Origin: Streptosporangium minutum
Lineage (GTDB): Bacteria; Actinomycetota; Actinomycetes; Streptosporangiales; Streptosporangiaceae
Reading direction: 5' to 3'
Length of the DNA stretch: 63,155 nucleotides
NCBI RefSeq assembly: GCF_002149035.1
Contig: NZ_NGFP01000017.1
Coordinates: forward strand, 1 to 63,155
A program made the translations under genes and the position numbers. The notes under the pieces are model-generated. The model was not told where the DNA came from. It searched no databases and saw only the letters and a list, made by a program, of their open reading frames with translations. How positions within the stretch are numbered: position 1 is the stretch's first letter; the number at the start of each line of letters is the position of its first letter. Positions 16,713 to 25,816 of this stretch are shown here, piece after piece.

Positions 16713-18083
16713 TCACAACCTCCGGTCGGTGGGTTCATTGAAGACCATGGTGTGCCCGAGTGGCCAGCCGGGATCGCCTGTGCGGGCGAAACGCACCCAG
16801 GCGGCGTGCATCGCGTCGGCCACGGCCTGCGGCGCGTCTGGCCCTGCGGTGCGTTCGACGCCGGGCGCGTCGAGCACGTCGAAGACGAAGGGCAGGTCGA
16901 GGTTGTGCACCGCGCCCACGCGTCCGCCGCCGACCGGGCTCTCGACGGGCGACTCCCACCGGAACTCGTAGGCGTAGGCGGGCCTGGCCTCGCGGATCCA
17001 GCGCGTCTCGCGGGTGAACAGGTGCTGGGTGAAGGCGCGTCCGACGCGCTCGGCGGGCGTGAGGCCGGGTCCGTCGACCTGGACGCCGAGATGGTCGAGC
17101 ACGGCCTGCGCGGCGGCCTCGTCGAGGTCGGCGGCCAGGCGGCGGACGAACACGTCGGCCTCCTGGGAGGTGCAGCCGACCAGCAGTGGAAGGTGCCCGC
17201 TCGCGCCTGCGCGCAGGGCGGCCAGCGGGACGGCCGGGATCAGGTCACCGTCGACGACCGGCTTGACCGGCACCGACTCGTTCAGTCCGCCGGAGTCGCC
17301 GGTCAGCGGCGGCGGCTGTTCGGCGACGAGCGCCTCGGGGGACAGCCTGGCGAAGGAGGACCTGGTCGGGTCGGTCCCCAGCCGGGTGGCGAGCGTCTTG
17401 GCGTAGTCGCGCGCCTCCTGCTCGGTGGCGACCAGGTTGGCCGAGCCGCTCATCACGATCGCGCGCCGGAACAGCCCTTCGGCGCGGGGCATCGTCAGCA
17501 GGGTGGCGACGGCGGCGGCGCCCGCCGACTGCCCGGCGATCGTCACGTTGCCGGGGGCGCCGCCGAAGGCCGCGATGTTGTCGCGTACCCATTCCAGCGC
17601 GGCCAGCCAGTCGAGGACGCCCCGGTTGAGCGGGGCGTCCTCCAGGGCCAGGAAGCCCTCGAACCCGAGCCGGTAGTTGATGGCCACGCAGACCACGCCG
17701 TCGCGGGCGAAGCGGGGGCCCTGGTGCCAGGCCGCCCCGTTGCCGCCGATGGAGAACGCGCCGCCGTGGATCCAGACCAGGACGGGCAGCCCGGCCCGGC
17801 CGGTCTCAGGGGTGCGCACGTCGAGGTTGAGGCAGTCCTCGCCGACCTCGAAGACGTCGGGCGCGTACAGGCCGATGTCCTCACCGGCCGCCTGCGGGGC
17901 GGCAGGGCCCCGCGTGACGGCGGGCCGTACGCCGTCCCAGGCGGGTGGCGGGACGGGCGCGCCGAAGCGGTACTCCCCGAAGGGAGGGGCGGCGTACGGC
18001 ACGCCGAGGAAGGCGAGCACGCCCTCCTCGGCCCTGCCCTCGACCAGCCCGGCAGTGGTTCGCACGATCATGCGCGGCGCCAT
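16713..18083 (-). CDS. Type-B carboxylesterase
   Basis: The 456-residue alpha/beta hydrolase has the family motif [11 protein letters not shown], the oxyanion loop [11 protein letters not shown], the nucleophile elbow [10 protein letters not shown], the acidic residue in [10 protein letters not shown] and the active-site His in [13 protein letters not shown]. There is no signal peptide, so it is cytoplasmic and probably cleaves imported esters. ATG 18083 has AAGGGA nine bases upstream and overlaps the preceding M28-like gene; an ATGA start at 18071 is a possible alternative. Confidence 0.88.
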   Translation of the reverse strand: MAPRMIVRTTAGLVEGRAEEGVLAFLGVPYAAPPFGEYRFGAPVPPPAWDGVRPAVTRGPAAPQAAGEDIGLYAPDVFEVGEDCLNLDVRTPETGRAGLPVLVWIHGGAFSIGGNGAAWHQGPRFARDGVVCVAINYRLGFEGFLALEDAPLNRGVLDWLAALEWVRDNIAAFGGAPGNVTIAGQSAGAAAVATLLTMPRAEGLFRRAIVMSGSANLVATEQEARDYAKTLATRLGTDPTRSSFARLSPEALVAEQPPPLTGDSGGLNESVPVKPVVDGDLIPAVPLAALRAGASGHLPLLVGCTSQEADVFVRRLAADLDEAAAQAVLDHLGVQVDGPGLTPAERVGRAFTQHLFTRETRWIREARPAYAYEFRWESPVESPVGGGRVGAVHNLDLPFVFDVLDAPGVERTAGPDAPQAVADAMHAAWVRFARTGDPGWPLGHTMVFNEPTDRRL

Positions 18084-19378
18084 CCGGCCGTCCCTTCGAC
18101 GATTCTGATCGCCGCCCGGGTGAGCGGCTCAAGGCTGGCCTCGTGCACCTTGTCGAGGGTGTCGGCCGAGTCGAACAGGTACATGGGAGCCGACAGGAAG
18201 TGCACGAGCGGCACCCCTTCGGGGTGGAAGAAGGCCCCGTCGGTGGGCGGCATCGGGGAGAACACGTCCGGCGGCAGCACGAACGAGCGTCTCAGGTCCT
18301 CGGCGACGAGGGCCGCCGCCACCAGGCTCTCCAGCTCCGGCTTCCCGGTGGTGAACCACCAGCCGGGTTCGGGGTCGCCGGTGGGCACCAGCTCGTCGTC
18401 CACGACCACGCACCGCCGGGCGGCGTGCTCCAGGTGGAGCTGGAGCACGACGTCGCCCAGCAGGCCGCGGTTCTCCTCGATGAAGGCCCGGGTGCCCGCG
18501 GCGTGCGCCATGTGACCCGCGGTCAGAAGGAAGATCAGGTTGTGCGGCCGGTCCCGCTCGGGCACGCCCGCCCAGTACTGGGCGGCGGCCAGCACCAGTG
18601 CGATCCCCGAGGCGTCCTCGACGGCCGAGGCCCAGGGCGCGTCGTGGTGCGAGCCGATGATCACCCACTGGTCGGAGCGGCCGGGGAGCGTGCCGATCAC
18701 GTTGTGCGAGACGGCCGGGCCCGTCTCCGACTCGACGGTGAGCGTGCCCGTGCAGGGGCCCTCGTCGACCAGGGCGAGCACCCGCCGCGAGTCGCGGCCC
18801 GACAGCCAGACGGCCGGGAGGTCGCGGCGCACGGCGTCGTAGGGCACGTAGTAGTCGCGTGTCTCCCACGGCACCCCGGTCAGCGCCCCCGCGAAGGCGG
18901 CGCCGCCGCCGTCCATGACGCCCTGGATGACGTCGAGGTAGTCGAGCTGGAACGGCAGGGTCTGGACCAGCTCGTCGAAGACGCCCTCGGGGTCGTGCAC
19001 GGCCGTCGCCAGGTCCCTGAGGTAGGACTGCGGCAGCTCGGTGAAGGTGTACTCGGGCACGACGATCGCGCCCGGCACGACCTCGCGGCTGACCGGCGCG
19101 CTCACGGTCGCCTTCGGCGTGGTGTACGGCAGGGCGGACGCCGCCACCCGCACAGCTCTCGACGGGTCGGCGTCCAGGCGCACCACCAGGGCCGCCGTCA
19201 CCGGTCGCCAGACGGGCAGCTCGACCGGCGCCAGCCGTACGTCGTGGAGCCCGAACTCGGTGAAGCGCTCGGCGGCCCACGCGGCGGTCCAGTCGTCGGC
19301 CGGGTAGCCGGGACGCCTGATGCCCCGCGAGGTGACCGTCTCGATCCACTCCATCATCCGCGCGGTGTCCGGGATCAT
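18068..19378 (-). CDS. M28-family peptidase-like protein, cytoplasmic, active-site variant
   Basis: The 436-residue protein without a signal peptide has the M28 zinc-site strand VIIGSHHDAPWASAVEDASG (His-x-Asp, then Glu-Asp for the bridging Asp) and PTDGAFFHPEGVPLVHFLSA with late metal-ligand candidates. The strand that normally carries the catalytic Glu-Glu reads FLLTAGHMAHAAGTRAF, so both Glu are replaced by His-Met. It may therefore not be an ordinary aminopeptidase. The gene starts within the permease stop (ATGA). A secreted paralogue with a similar change lies at 25813-27393, which suggests a shared unusual chemistry linked to this catabolic region. Confidence 0.7.
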   Translation of the reverse strand: MIPDTARMMEWIETVTSRGIRRPGYPADDWTAAWAAERFTEFGLHDVRLAPVELPVWRPVTAALVVRLDADPSRAVRVAASALPYTTPKATVSAPVSREVVPGAIVVPEYTFTELPQSYLRDLATAVHDPEGVFDELVQTLPFQLDYLDVIQGVMDGGGAAFAGALTGVPWETRDYYVPYDAVRRDLPAVWLSGRDSRRVLALVDEGPCTGTLTVESETGPAVSHNVIGTLPGRSDQWVIIGSHHDAPWASAVEDASGIALVLAAAQYWAGVPERDRPHNLIFLLTAGHMAHAAGTRAFIEENRGLLGDVVLQLHLEHAARRCVVVDDELVPTGDPEPGWWFTTGKPELESLVAAALVAEDLRRSFVLPPDVFSPMPPTDGAFFHPEGVPLVHFLSAPMYLFDSADTLDKVHEASLEPLTRAAIRIVEGTAGWRRA

Positions 19379-20184
19379 CGTTTCAGCCCTCCGAAGGTGA
19401 GCCCCGCCACGTAGTAGCGCTGCAGCGCCACCATCAGGATGAACGGCGGCACGGCGGTGACCAGTGCCGCGGTGGTGGTCAGGTGATAGTTGAAGCCGAC
19501 CTCGCTCTGGAAGTTGGCCAGCCCCACCGGCAGCGGCCACAGCTCCTGCTCGTTGGCCACGATCAGCGGCCAGAGCAGGTTGTCCCACTGCGCCAGGAAA
19601 TGCACGAGGAACAGGGTGATGAGCGCGGGCTTGAGCAGCGGCACGGCGATGCGCGCGAAGATGCGGAACTCCCCCGCGCCGTCGACCCGCGCGGCCAGCA
19701 GCAGCTCCTTCGGGATGCCGAGGGCGAACTGCCGCACCAGGAAGACGCCGAACGCGCTGATCATGCCGGGCACCATCATGCCCTGGAAGGTGTTGACCCA
19801 GCCGAGCTCCTTCACGATGAGGAAGACGGGGATGACCAGGACCATCGGAGTGAGCGCGAGCGTGCCGATCACGAGCGCGAACAGGACGCGGCGGCCGGGG
19901 AAGGACAGCTGGGCCATCGCGTATCCGGCGGCGGCCGAGAAGATCACGTCCAGGATGCCGGTGCCGACGCACAGGATGAGGCTGTTGCGCAGGTAGGTGG
20001 GCAGGTTGCCCTCGCCGAACAGCAGTCCGATGTTCTCGGGCAGGTGGAAGCCGTTGAAGACCAGCCCGCGCAGGTCGGTGTCGTCGGGCGCCGAGGCGAC
20101 GACGAGCATGGCGTAGACCGGCAGCAGCATGAACCCGACCGCGACGATCAGCCAGACGGTGCGCAGGATCGTTCCCGCTCTCAT
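19375..20184 (-). CDS. Sugar-type ABC importer permease (MalG-like)
   Basis: The 269-residue protein has six predicted helices and the EAA loop AARVDGAGEFRIFARIAVPL. It belongs to the carbohydrate uptake class 1 (CUT1) permeases that pair with a MalF-like partner. ATG 20184 overlaps the stop of the MalF-like gene (ATGA). No ATPase gene is present in the operon, so a shared MsiK-like ATPase encoded elsewhere is likely, as in streptomycetes (inference). Confidence 0.88.
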   Translation of the reverse strand: MRAGTILRTVWLIVAVGFMLLPVYAMLVVASAPDDTDLRGLVFNGFHLPENIGLLFGEGNLPTYLRNSLILCVGTGILDVIFSAAAGYAMAQLSFPGRRVLFALVIGTLALTPMVLVIPVFLIVKELGWVNTFQGMMVPGMISAFGVFLVRQFALGIPKELLLAARVDGAGEFRIFARIAVPLLKPALITLFLVHFLAQWDNLLWPLIVANEQELWPLPVGLANFQSEVGFNYHLTTTAALVTAVPPFILMVALQRYYVAGLTFGGLKR

Positions 20185-21065
20185 TCGTCGCCTCCCTTCA
20201 GGAACCCGAACTGCAGCGCCGAGACGATCACCATGGCGACGAGCAGCACCATGCCCATCGCGGCGGCGTAGCCCATGTGCTCGTAAGGGAAGGCGTTGGC
20301 CCAGATGTAGTACGGCAGCACCTGGGTGGCGTCGGCGGGCCCGCCGCCGGTGAGCAGGAAGGCGGGCACGAACGCCTGCATCGATCCGGCCACCGAGATG
20401 ACCAGGACGAACAGCAGGGTCCTGCGCAGCAGCGGGAGCGTGATCCGGGTGAATGTGGTCACCGCCCCTGAGCCGTCGATGGCGGCGGCCTCGTACACCT
20501 CGCCGGGCAGCGCCTGCAGTCCGGCGGTCAGGATGATCACGAACAGCCCCATGCTCTTCCAGACGACCATCACGACCAGGGCCCAGATGGCCAGGTCGGA
20601 GCTGGTCAGCCAGGACTGCGGATCGATCCCGACCAGGCCGAGGAGGGTGTTGGCCATGCCGCGGTCGGAGTAGATGATCACCCAGACCATGGACGTGGCG
20701 GCGAGCGGCATCACGGCCGGAATCATGACGAGCGCTCTGAGCCGGCGGTTGAGCCGTCCCGGCTTGCTCAGCGGCACGGCCACCAGCAGGGCCAGCACGA
20801 TCGTCGGGACGACCGTGCAGACCGTGTAGACGACGGTTATCCACGCCGAGTTGAGGAAGCCGGGGTCGGCGAACATGCGCTCGTAGTTGGCGAGGCCGAT
20901 CCAGTTGGGCGTCCCCGCCATCTCGTAGTCGGTGAAGCTGAGATAGATGGCGGCCAGGAACGGGACGAGCCAGAACACGACGAAGAAGACGGCCACCGGG
21001 AGGGTCAGCGCCACACCCGCCGTGGCCTGGGGCCGGGCTCTGCCCCTGTCGAGCACGACGCTCAC
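20181..21065 (-). CDS. Sugar-type ABC importer permease (MalF-like)
   Basis: The 294-residue membrane protein has a long first helix (LTLPVAVFFVVFWLVPFLAA), the segment LSFTDYEMAGTPNWIGLANY typical of MalF-type subunits, and the EAA motif AAAIDGSGAVTTFTRITLPLL. GTG 21065 overlaps the stop of the binding-protein gene by four bases (GTGA), giving coupling. It forms the transmembrane pore with the MalG-like protein encoded next. Confidence 0.88.
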   Translation of the reverse strand: MSVVLDRGRARPQATAGVALTLPVAVFFVVFWLVPFLAAIYLSFTDYEMAGTPNWIGLANYERMFADPGFLNSAWITVVYTVCTVVPTIVLALLVAVPLSKPGRLNRRLRALVMIPAVMPLAATSMVWVIIYSDRGMANTLLGLVGIDPQSWLTSSDLAIWALVVMVVWKSMGLFVIILTAGLQALPGEVYEAAAIDGSGAVTTFTRITLPLLRRTLLFVLVISVAGSMQAFVPAFLLTGGGPADATQVLPYYIWANAFPYEHMGYAAAMGMVLLVAMVIVSALQFGFLKGGDE

Positions 21066-22315
21066 AGGGCCAGTCGCACGGTGGAGTCGAAGGCTGCCGC
21101 GGCCTGGGCGGGGGTCGACTTGCCGTGGGCGACGGCGTCGACGGCGCCGGCCGCGGCCTTCGCCAGTTCGAGGGTGCCGGGGATGATCGGGCCGAAGTCG
21201 ACATGCGGGAGGCTGTCGGCGACGATCTTCATGATCTCGGACTTGCCGCGCGGCCCGGCGTCGCGCCAGCCCTTGGTCGGGATGATGATGCCGTTGTCGA
21301 GGTTGGCGGTCACCGACGGGGCGCCCTGCAGGTAGTTGACGAGGTGCCAGGCGGTGAACTGGTTGGGCGAGTCCTTGGCCACGCCCCAGCCCCAGGTGTA
21401 GGCGGGGACGACGGGCGGGCCGCCGGCCCAGGTGGGCATGGGCGCGACGCCGTACTGCTTGCCGAAGGTGAGCTTGTCCTTGCCCAGCTTCTCCAGCGCG
21501 GGGCCGAGGAAGGCGCCGCTGATGACCATGGCGGCCTCGCCGGAGTAGAACAGGCCGAGCGCGCCCAGCGGGTTGGAGAGCTTGGGGTTGCCGATCCCCG
21601 ACATGTACGTCAGGGCGTTGAGGCCCTGCTCGGTGGCCAGCGACGCCTTCGCGCCGCCCGCCGCGACGAGCTCGCCGCCCTTGCCCTGGACGAGGGCGGT
21701 CAGCGTCATGAGGGCCCACTGCGGGTCGCCGTAGAGCCATTGCAGGCCAACCCGCCTGCGGTCCCCGGTGGTGAGCTTGGCGCTGTATTCGGCGGCCTCC
21801 TCCCAGGTCGCCGGGGGCTTGTCGGGGTCGAGCCCGGCCTCCTCGAACCGGTCCTTGCGGTAGTAGAGCATGCAGGGGTTGAAGTCGACGGGCACGCCGT
21901 AGGGCACGTTCTGGTAGGTGAGCGGGGTGGTCGTGCCCGGCTCGTAGTTCTGTAGCGAGAGCGCCTTGGTGTCGACGGGCGCGAGCCGCTTCTTCTTGGC
22001 GTGCGCGGGGAAGCTCCAGTGGCCGATCTTGAAGACGTCGGGCGGGGCGCCGCCGCTGAAGGCGGTCAGCAGTTTGGCGTCGAGCTGGCCCACGGGCAGG
22101 TAGAGCAGCTTTACGTCGACCTTGAACTCGGCGATGTAGCGGTGTACGAGCTCCTGGAACTGTTGGCCGGTGTCCTGCGAGCCGTGCAGCCAGACCGTGA
22201 CCTCGCCGCGCGGCCTGCCGTCCGCGGCCTGCTGCCGAGGCTGGTCCTTGCCGCATCCGGCGAGCAGGGTGAGCGCGCCGGCGGCGAGGAGCCCACGCCG
22301 CGTCAGATCCGCCAT
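21062..22315 (-). CDS. Tat-type lipoprotein, sugar-type ABC solute-binding protein
   Basis: The 417-residue protein starts MADLTRRGLLAAGAL with a twin-arginine motif and a lipobox LLAGC (Cys about 21), so it is probably exported folded and lipid-anchored. The rest is an extracellular solute-binding protein family 1 fold (EVTVWLHGSQDTG, GAPPDVFKIGHWSF, YGVPVDFNPCMLYYRKD, TWGWGVAKDSPNQFTAWHLV). ATG 22315 has AGGAGA seven bases upstream. The ligand is unknown; location between an exported polyesterase-like hydrolase and a cytosolic esterase suggests an ester- or acid-bearing glycan fragment (inference). Confidence 0.88.
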   Translation of the reverse strand: MADLTRRGLLAAGALTLLAGCGKDQPRQQAADGRPRGEVTVWLHGSQDTGQQFQELVHRYIAEFKVDVKLLYLPVGQLDAKLLTAFSGGAPPDVFKIGHWSFPAHAKKKRLAPVDTKALSLQNYEPGTTTPLTYQNVPYGVPVDFNPCMLYYRKDRFEEAGLDPDKPPATWEEAAEYSAKLTTGDRRRVGLQWLYGDPQWALMTLTALVQGKGGELVAAGGAKASLATEQGLNALTYMSGIGNPKLSNPLGALGLFYSGEAAMVISGAFLGPALEKLGKDKLTFGKQYGVAPMPTWAGGPPVVPAYTWGWGVAKDSPNQFTAWHLVNYLQGAPSVTANLDNGIIIPTKGWRDAGPRGKSEIMKIVADSLPHVDFGPIIPGTLELAKAAAGAVDAVAHGKSTPAQAAAAFDSTVRLAL

Positions 22316-22325
22316 GGTGGTTCTC

Positions 22326-23183
22326 CTAGGTGAGGTTCTTGAGGGCCTGGTTCTGCCAGGCGGTGTTGGTGGGGAGCTCCGCGGTGCTGCCGGCGAACGC
22401 CCCGCGGGCCTGGGGGTCGGCCTGGAGGCGGTACCTCAGCCAGGCGGTCACGTAGCCGAGGAAGGCCCCGCCGGCGTTCTGGATGTCGTTGTGCCCCGCG
22501 CCCTTGAGCAGCGCCCTGCCCGCTCCGGCGGTGGCCTGGTCGTAGTAGCCCTGCACGGTCGCGGCCGAGGAGATCAGCCAGTCGTTGGCGCCGCTGAGGA
22601 AGAGCACCGGGCAGGTCAGGTCGGCGACGGAGAACTCGTCTCCCGGGCTGGCCATCCACTGCGCGGGCACGGCGATCGGCACGACGGTCTTGATCAGCCC
22701 GGCGGAGTCGTTGGCCGCGTTGATGGATCCGCCCGCGCCCTGGGAGTGGCCGACGGCGGCGACCTGGGCGGTGTTCAGCTTGCCGTGGAAGACGCTGGCG
22801 GGGTCGGCGCCGAGGCCGATGAGGTGCTGGGCGGCGGCGAGGATCTCGGCGCCGGTGCCCGTGGTCGTGTCGGTGGAGGCGACCACCGCGAAGCCCCACG
22901 AGGCGAGGTGGTTGAGCAGTCCCGGATAGTTGTCGGGGGTGGCCCACGAGCCGTTGCCCCATGTGACGATCGGGTGGGTGACGCCGCCCGAGCCCAGGGT
23001 CGAGGGGTAGTAGAGCCGGTGGCCGCCCGAGGTGCCGGTGGCGACCGGCCACGGACCCGTTGCCTTGTAGATCGTCTCGATGGTGGAGGCGGCGTTGGCC
23101 TCGGTGGTCCACGACAGGAATCCGGCCGACATGAGGCCGAGCGCCCCTGCCCGCAATGCCTGCCGACGGGTGAAGTTCTCCAT
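22326..23183 (-). CDS. Tat-exported alpha/beta hydrolase, polyesterase/cutinase-like
   Basis: The 285-residue protein has a signal with TRRQALRAGALGL (twin-arginine) ending about AANA-like at residue 31. The catalytic set is visible: nucleophile elbow VGHSQGAGG (Ser147), LSGANDWL (Asp201) and GAGHNDI (His231). The layout (HRLYYPSTL, early WGNGSW oxyanion loop, no lid) resembles actinomycete cutinases, PET-hydrolase relatives and chlorophyllase-like enzymes. The ATG at 23183 is preferred over GTG 23189, which overlaps the GAGG ribosome site. It is the first gene of the operon, directly behind the palindromic site at 23201-23224. A polymer ester outside the cell is the likely substrate (inference). 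Confidence 0.78.
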   Translation of the reverse strand: MENFTRRQALRAGALGLMSAGFLSWTTEANAASTIETIYKATGPWPVATGTSGGHRLYYPSTLGSGGVTHPIVTWGNGSWATPDNYPGLLNHLASWGFAVVASTDTTTGTGAEILAAAQHLIGLGADPASVFHGKLNTAQVAAVGHSQGAGGSINAANDSAGLIKTVVPIAVPAQWMASPGDEFSVADLTCPVLFLSGANDWLISSAATVQGYYDQATAGAGRALLKGAGHNDIQNAGGAFLGYVTAWLRYRLQADPQARGAFAGSTAELPTNTAWQNQALKNLT

Positions 23184-23200
23184 GGTCACCTCGTAGATTA

Positions 23201-23224
23201 TTTGGAGACGTGAACGTCTCCAAA
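23201..23224. promoter_or_regulatory. 24-bp palindromic operator between TetR gene and hydrolase operon
   Basis: Arms TTTGGAGACGT (23201-23211) and ACGTCTCCAAA (23214-23224) are perfect inverted copies around GA. It lies between divergent starts at 23183 and 23250, 17 bp from the first, so binding of the adjacent TetR protein would block both promoters. Confidence 0.65.
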
Positions 23225-23249
23225 GAGAGGGAAGTACGATCGGTGAGCG

Positions 23250-23936
23250 ATGTCAAGACATGAACAGAAGGAAATTCCGGCGGTCCGGCCACTCCCCCGG
23301 GGGCGGCACGGACTCTCCCCCGACACGGTGCGCGACTCCCAGCGAGAACGCCTCGTGGAGGCCATGCTGAGGCTCGTCGCGAGGCGTGGCTACGCCGCCA
23401 CGAGCGTGCCGGACGTGATCGCCGCCGCGCGGGTCTCGCGCAACGCCTTCTACGCCCAGTTCGCCGACAAGGAGGCGTGCTTCCTCGCCGGATGCGAGCG
23501 CGACCTGCCCGAGATGATCGACTCGATCTACACGGCCGCGTCAGGGGCGGGCGACCGCTGGAGCGAGGCGCTCCGGCTGGGGATGGCCGCCTACCTGCGG
23601 TGGTGGCAGGAGCGCCCGGAGTACGCGCAGGCGTACTTCGTGGAGTTGCCGAGGGCGGGTGAGCGGGCCGTCGAGCAGCGTGACGCCGCCTACCGGCCCT
23701 TCCTCGACATGTTCGGGGCACTGGCCGCGCGGGCCAGGCTGGAGGATCCCTCGCTGCCGCCGCTGCGAGCCGCGGTGCCCCGGCTGATCGTCTACGGGAT
23801 CACCGAGTTCATCGCCTCGGAGGTGCGCGAGGGCCGCGCCGCCACTCTGACGTCGTCGGCCGGCGACCTCTACCACTACACGGTCGCCCTGCTGGCCGGC
23901 CCCGATCACGGCATCGCGACCACCCCTTCCGCCTGA
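23250..23936 (+). CDS. TetR-family transcriptional regulator
   Basis: The 228-residue protein has an HTH domain at about 28-75 (RERLVEAMLRLVARRGYAAT, VPDVIAAARVSRNAFYAQF, ADKEACFLAGCE) and a helical ligand domain containing GMAAYLRWWQERPEYAQAYF. It diverges from the seven-gene operon that begins with the exported hydrolase and probably represses it through the 24-bp palindrome. ATG 23250 is the only in-frame choice; the ribosome site is weak. Its 3' end overlaps the convergent glycosidase gene by 31 bp. Confidence 0.88.
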   Translation: MSRHEQKEIPAVRPLPRGRHGLSPDTVRDSQRERLVEAMLRLVARRGYAATSVPDVIAAARVSRNAFYAQFADKEACFLAGCERDLPEMIDSIYTAASGAGDRWSEALRLGMAAYLRWWQERPEYAQAYFVELPRAGERAVEQRDAAYRPFLDMFGALAARARLEDPSLPPLRAAVPRLIVYGITEFIASEVREGRAATLTSSAGDLYHYTVALLAGPDHGIATTPSA

Positions 23937-25816
23937 ACCAGCCAGCCTTCGGGGAAGCACTCCTCCGCCGCCATGTGGGCGACGGCGGCCAGCAGGCCGC
24001 CGTTGCCCGGCAGGTAGAGGGGCAGCAGGCCGGGCCACTGGTGGTTGTGGCCGCTGGCCAGGTAGGTGTTCTTCGGGGCGTCCATCAGCAGCGCGTCCAC
24101 GGCGGTGTCGGGCTCGCCGAGCCTGGCCGCGCACATGGCGAGCATCGGATAGTCCCAGCCCCAGGTGCTCTCCATGTCCCAGTCGGCGAGCACGTCGTGC
24201 AAGGTGGCCCGCATGGTCTCGGGGTCGATCAGCGGGGTGGGCGGCACGAACCCGAGCGCGCCGGTCATCGAGGGGTGGTCGGTCCTGATCGTGTACGGCT
24301 CCACGCCGATGGCCGTGTAGACGCCGTCGCGCACCAGCGGCCGGGCCAGGCCGTGCAGGACCCGCGCCCACTCCGGGTCGGGGTCGAGGCCGAGCAGGCC
24401 CCGCCACCGCTGGGCCGTCTTCAGCCCCCACCACCAGTAGGCCAGCTCGAACGCGGGATCGCGCACCGACCGCCTGGACTCGTAGTAGGACTCCTGCGCC
24501 GGGACCAGCGGCGGCCCCAGATGCCCGCCGCCCGCGAAGGAGGCCATGAACTCGGCCGTCTCGAACACCAGGTCCCGGTAGTCCTCCAGCGCCCCCGGGC
24601 GGACCCGGCGGAGCAGCTCGGCGAAGTAGATCAGGTGCGGCTGCTGCCAGACGATGAAGGCGCCGATCTCGCTCGGGCTCTCCCTGCCCTCCGGCCCCAC
24701 CTGCTTGGGCCAGCGGGCGCCGCGGAAACCCTGCCGTACGGCCGTGGCCCTGGCCCGCGGCAGGATCGAGCGGTACCACGGCAGGCTCCGCTCCAGCAGC
24801 TCGGGCCTGCCCCACAGGGCGAAGTGGGCGGCGTGCCACCAGTGCATCTCCAGGTGGAACTTGCCGCTCCAGGAGTTGACGGCCAACCCGGTCTCCTGCG
24901 GCGGGGTGGAGCCCGCGCAGTTGACCGCGGTGAGGTACTGCGAGAGCACGACCCGGCGTTCGAGCTCGGGTGCTCGCGGGTCGGTGCTGCCGTCGAAGCT
25001 CACCGCTCCACCGCTCGTCCAGAACCTCTCCCAGTGGGCGGCGGCAGCCGTACGGACCTGGGAGAAGGACGGGAGGGCGGCGCCGGCGGGGTGGCGTGCG
25101 AACTCGACGACGAGCTCCAGCTCGTCGCCCTGGATCAGGTACACGTGACCGCCGGGCGACGTGAGCCGCGCCGCCCCCGCCCACTCGGCGGCCACGTGGT
25201 ATCGGTCCGCGTCCAGGACACGGGTGAAGTCGCAGCGCGAGCCGTACGGCGTGCGCGTGAGCGCGTGCGTGGTGGTGTGCCTGTCAGGTTTGTCCCAGTC
25301 GGCGGTGGTGTGCCAGCCGTCGCTGGCGTAGGGGAAGGCGATCCTGATCCCCGCGCCGCCCACGACGCGGATGGCCAGCAGGTCCCGCTCGGGGTGACAG
25401 ACCGTCTCCACCTCGTACGGCAGGCCGCCCAGCTCGAAGGAACTGGACAGCGTGCCGGTCCACAGGTCGAGGGTCTGCGCCGACCGGCCGAGCGGGGCGG
25501 CCTCGTCGACGTCGAGGCCGATCCGGCCGAGATGCAGGCGGTGCGGGTTCACGTGCAGCCAGCCACCCGCCTCGGTGGCCGGATACAGGTCCGGATAGCC
25601 GACGCCGTCGTAGTCGGTGAGCGCGTCCTCCAGCACGTGGCCCTCGGGGTTGGGCATCGTGTGCCAGCCCCACTGCGCCTGCGTGCCCAGCGGCGCGAAG
25701 GTCTGCAGCCCGGTGGCGTCGGCGGTGAAGGCGAACTCCCCGTTGCCGACGGTGAGCGGACACCCGGCGTCGGCGATGGTGTGCCGACGCACGAGCGTCC
25801 TCCTGTCTATGCTCAC
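23906..25816 (-). CDS. Six-hairpin glycosidase, GH65-like
   Basis: The 636-residue protein without a signal peptide starts at GTG 25816, overlapping the stop of the M28-like gene (GTGA). The N-terminal beta-sandwich has LTVGNGEFAFTADATGLQTF and WGWHTMPNPEGHVL; the (alpha/alpha)6 barrel has NSWSGKFHLEMHWWHAAHF, PSEIGAFIVWQQPHLIYFAE and LADWDMESTWGWDYPML. These are seen in actinomycete proteins annotated as glycoside hydrolase family 65-like. The Glu in FHLEMHWW or in DMESTWGWD may be catalytic. It probably cleaves an imported oligosaccharide; linkage unknown. Confidence 0.75.
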   Translation of the reverse strand: MSIDRRTLVRRHTIADAGCPLTVGNGEFAFTADATGLQTFAPLGTQAQWGWHTMPNPEGHVLEDALTDYDGVGYPDLYPATEAGGWLHVNPHRLHLGRIGLDVDEAAPLGRSAQTLDLWTGTLSSSFELGGLPYEVETVCHPERDLLAIRVVGGAGIRIAFPYASDGWHTTADWDKPDRHTTTHALTRTPYGSRCDFTRVLDADRYHVAAEWAGAARLTSPGGHVYLIQGDELELVVEFARHPAGAALPSFSQVRTAAAAHWERFWTSGGAVSFDGSTDPRAPELERRVVLSQYLTAVNCAGSTPPQETGLAVNSWSGKFHLEMHWWHAAHFALWGRPELLERSLPWYRSILPRARATAVRQGFRGARWPKQVGPEGRESPSEIGAFIVWQQPHLIYFAELLRRVRPGALEDYRDLVFETAEFMASFAGGGHLGPPLVPAQESYYESRRSVRDPAFELAYWWWGLKTAQRWRGLLGLDPDPEWARVLHGLARPLVRDGVYTAIGVEPYTIRTDHPSMTGALGFVPPTPLIDPETMRATLHDVLADWDMESTWGWDYPMLAMCAARLGEPDTAVDALLMDAPKNTYLASGHNHQWPGLLPLYLPGNGGLLAAVAHMAAEECFPEGWLVQAEGVVAMP

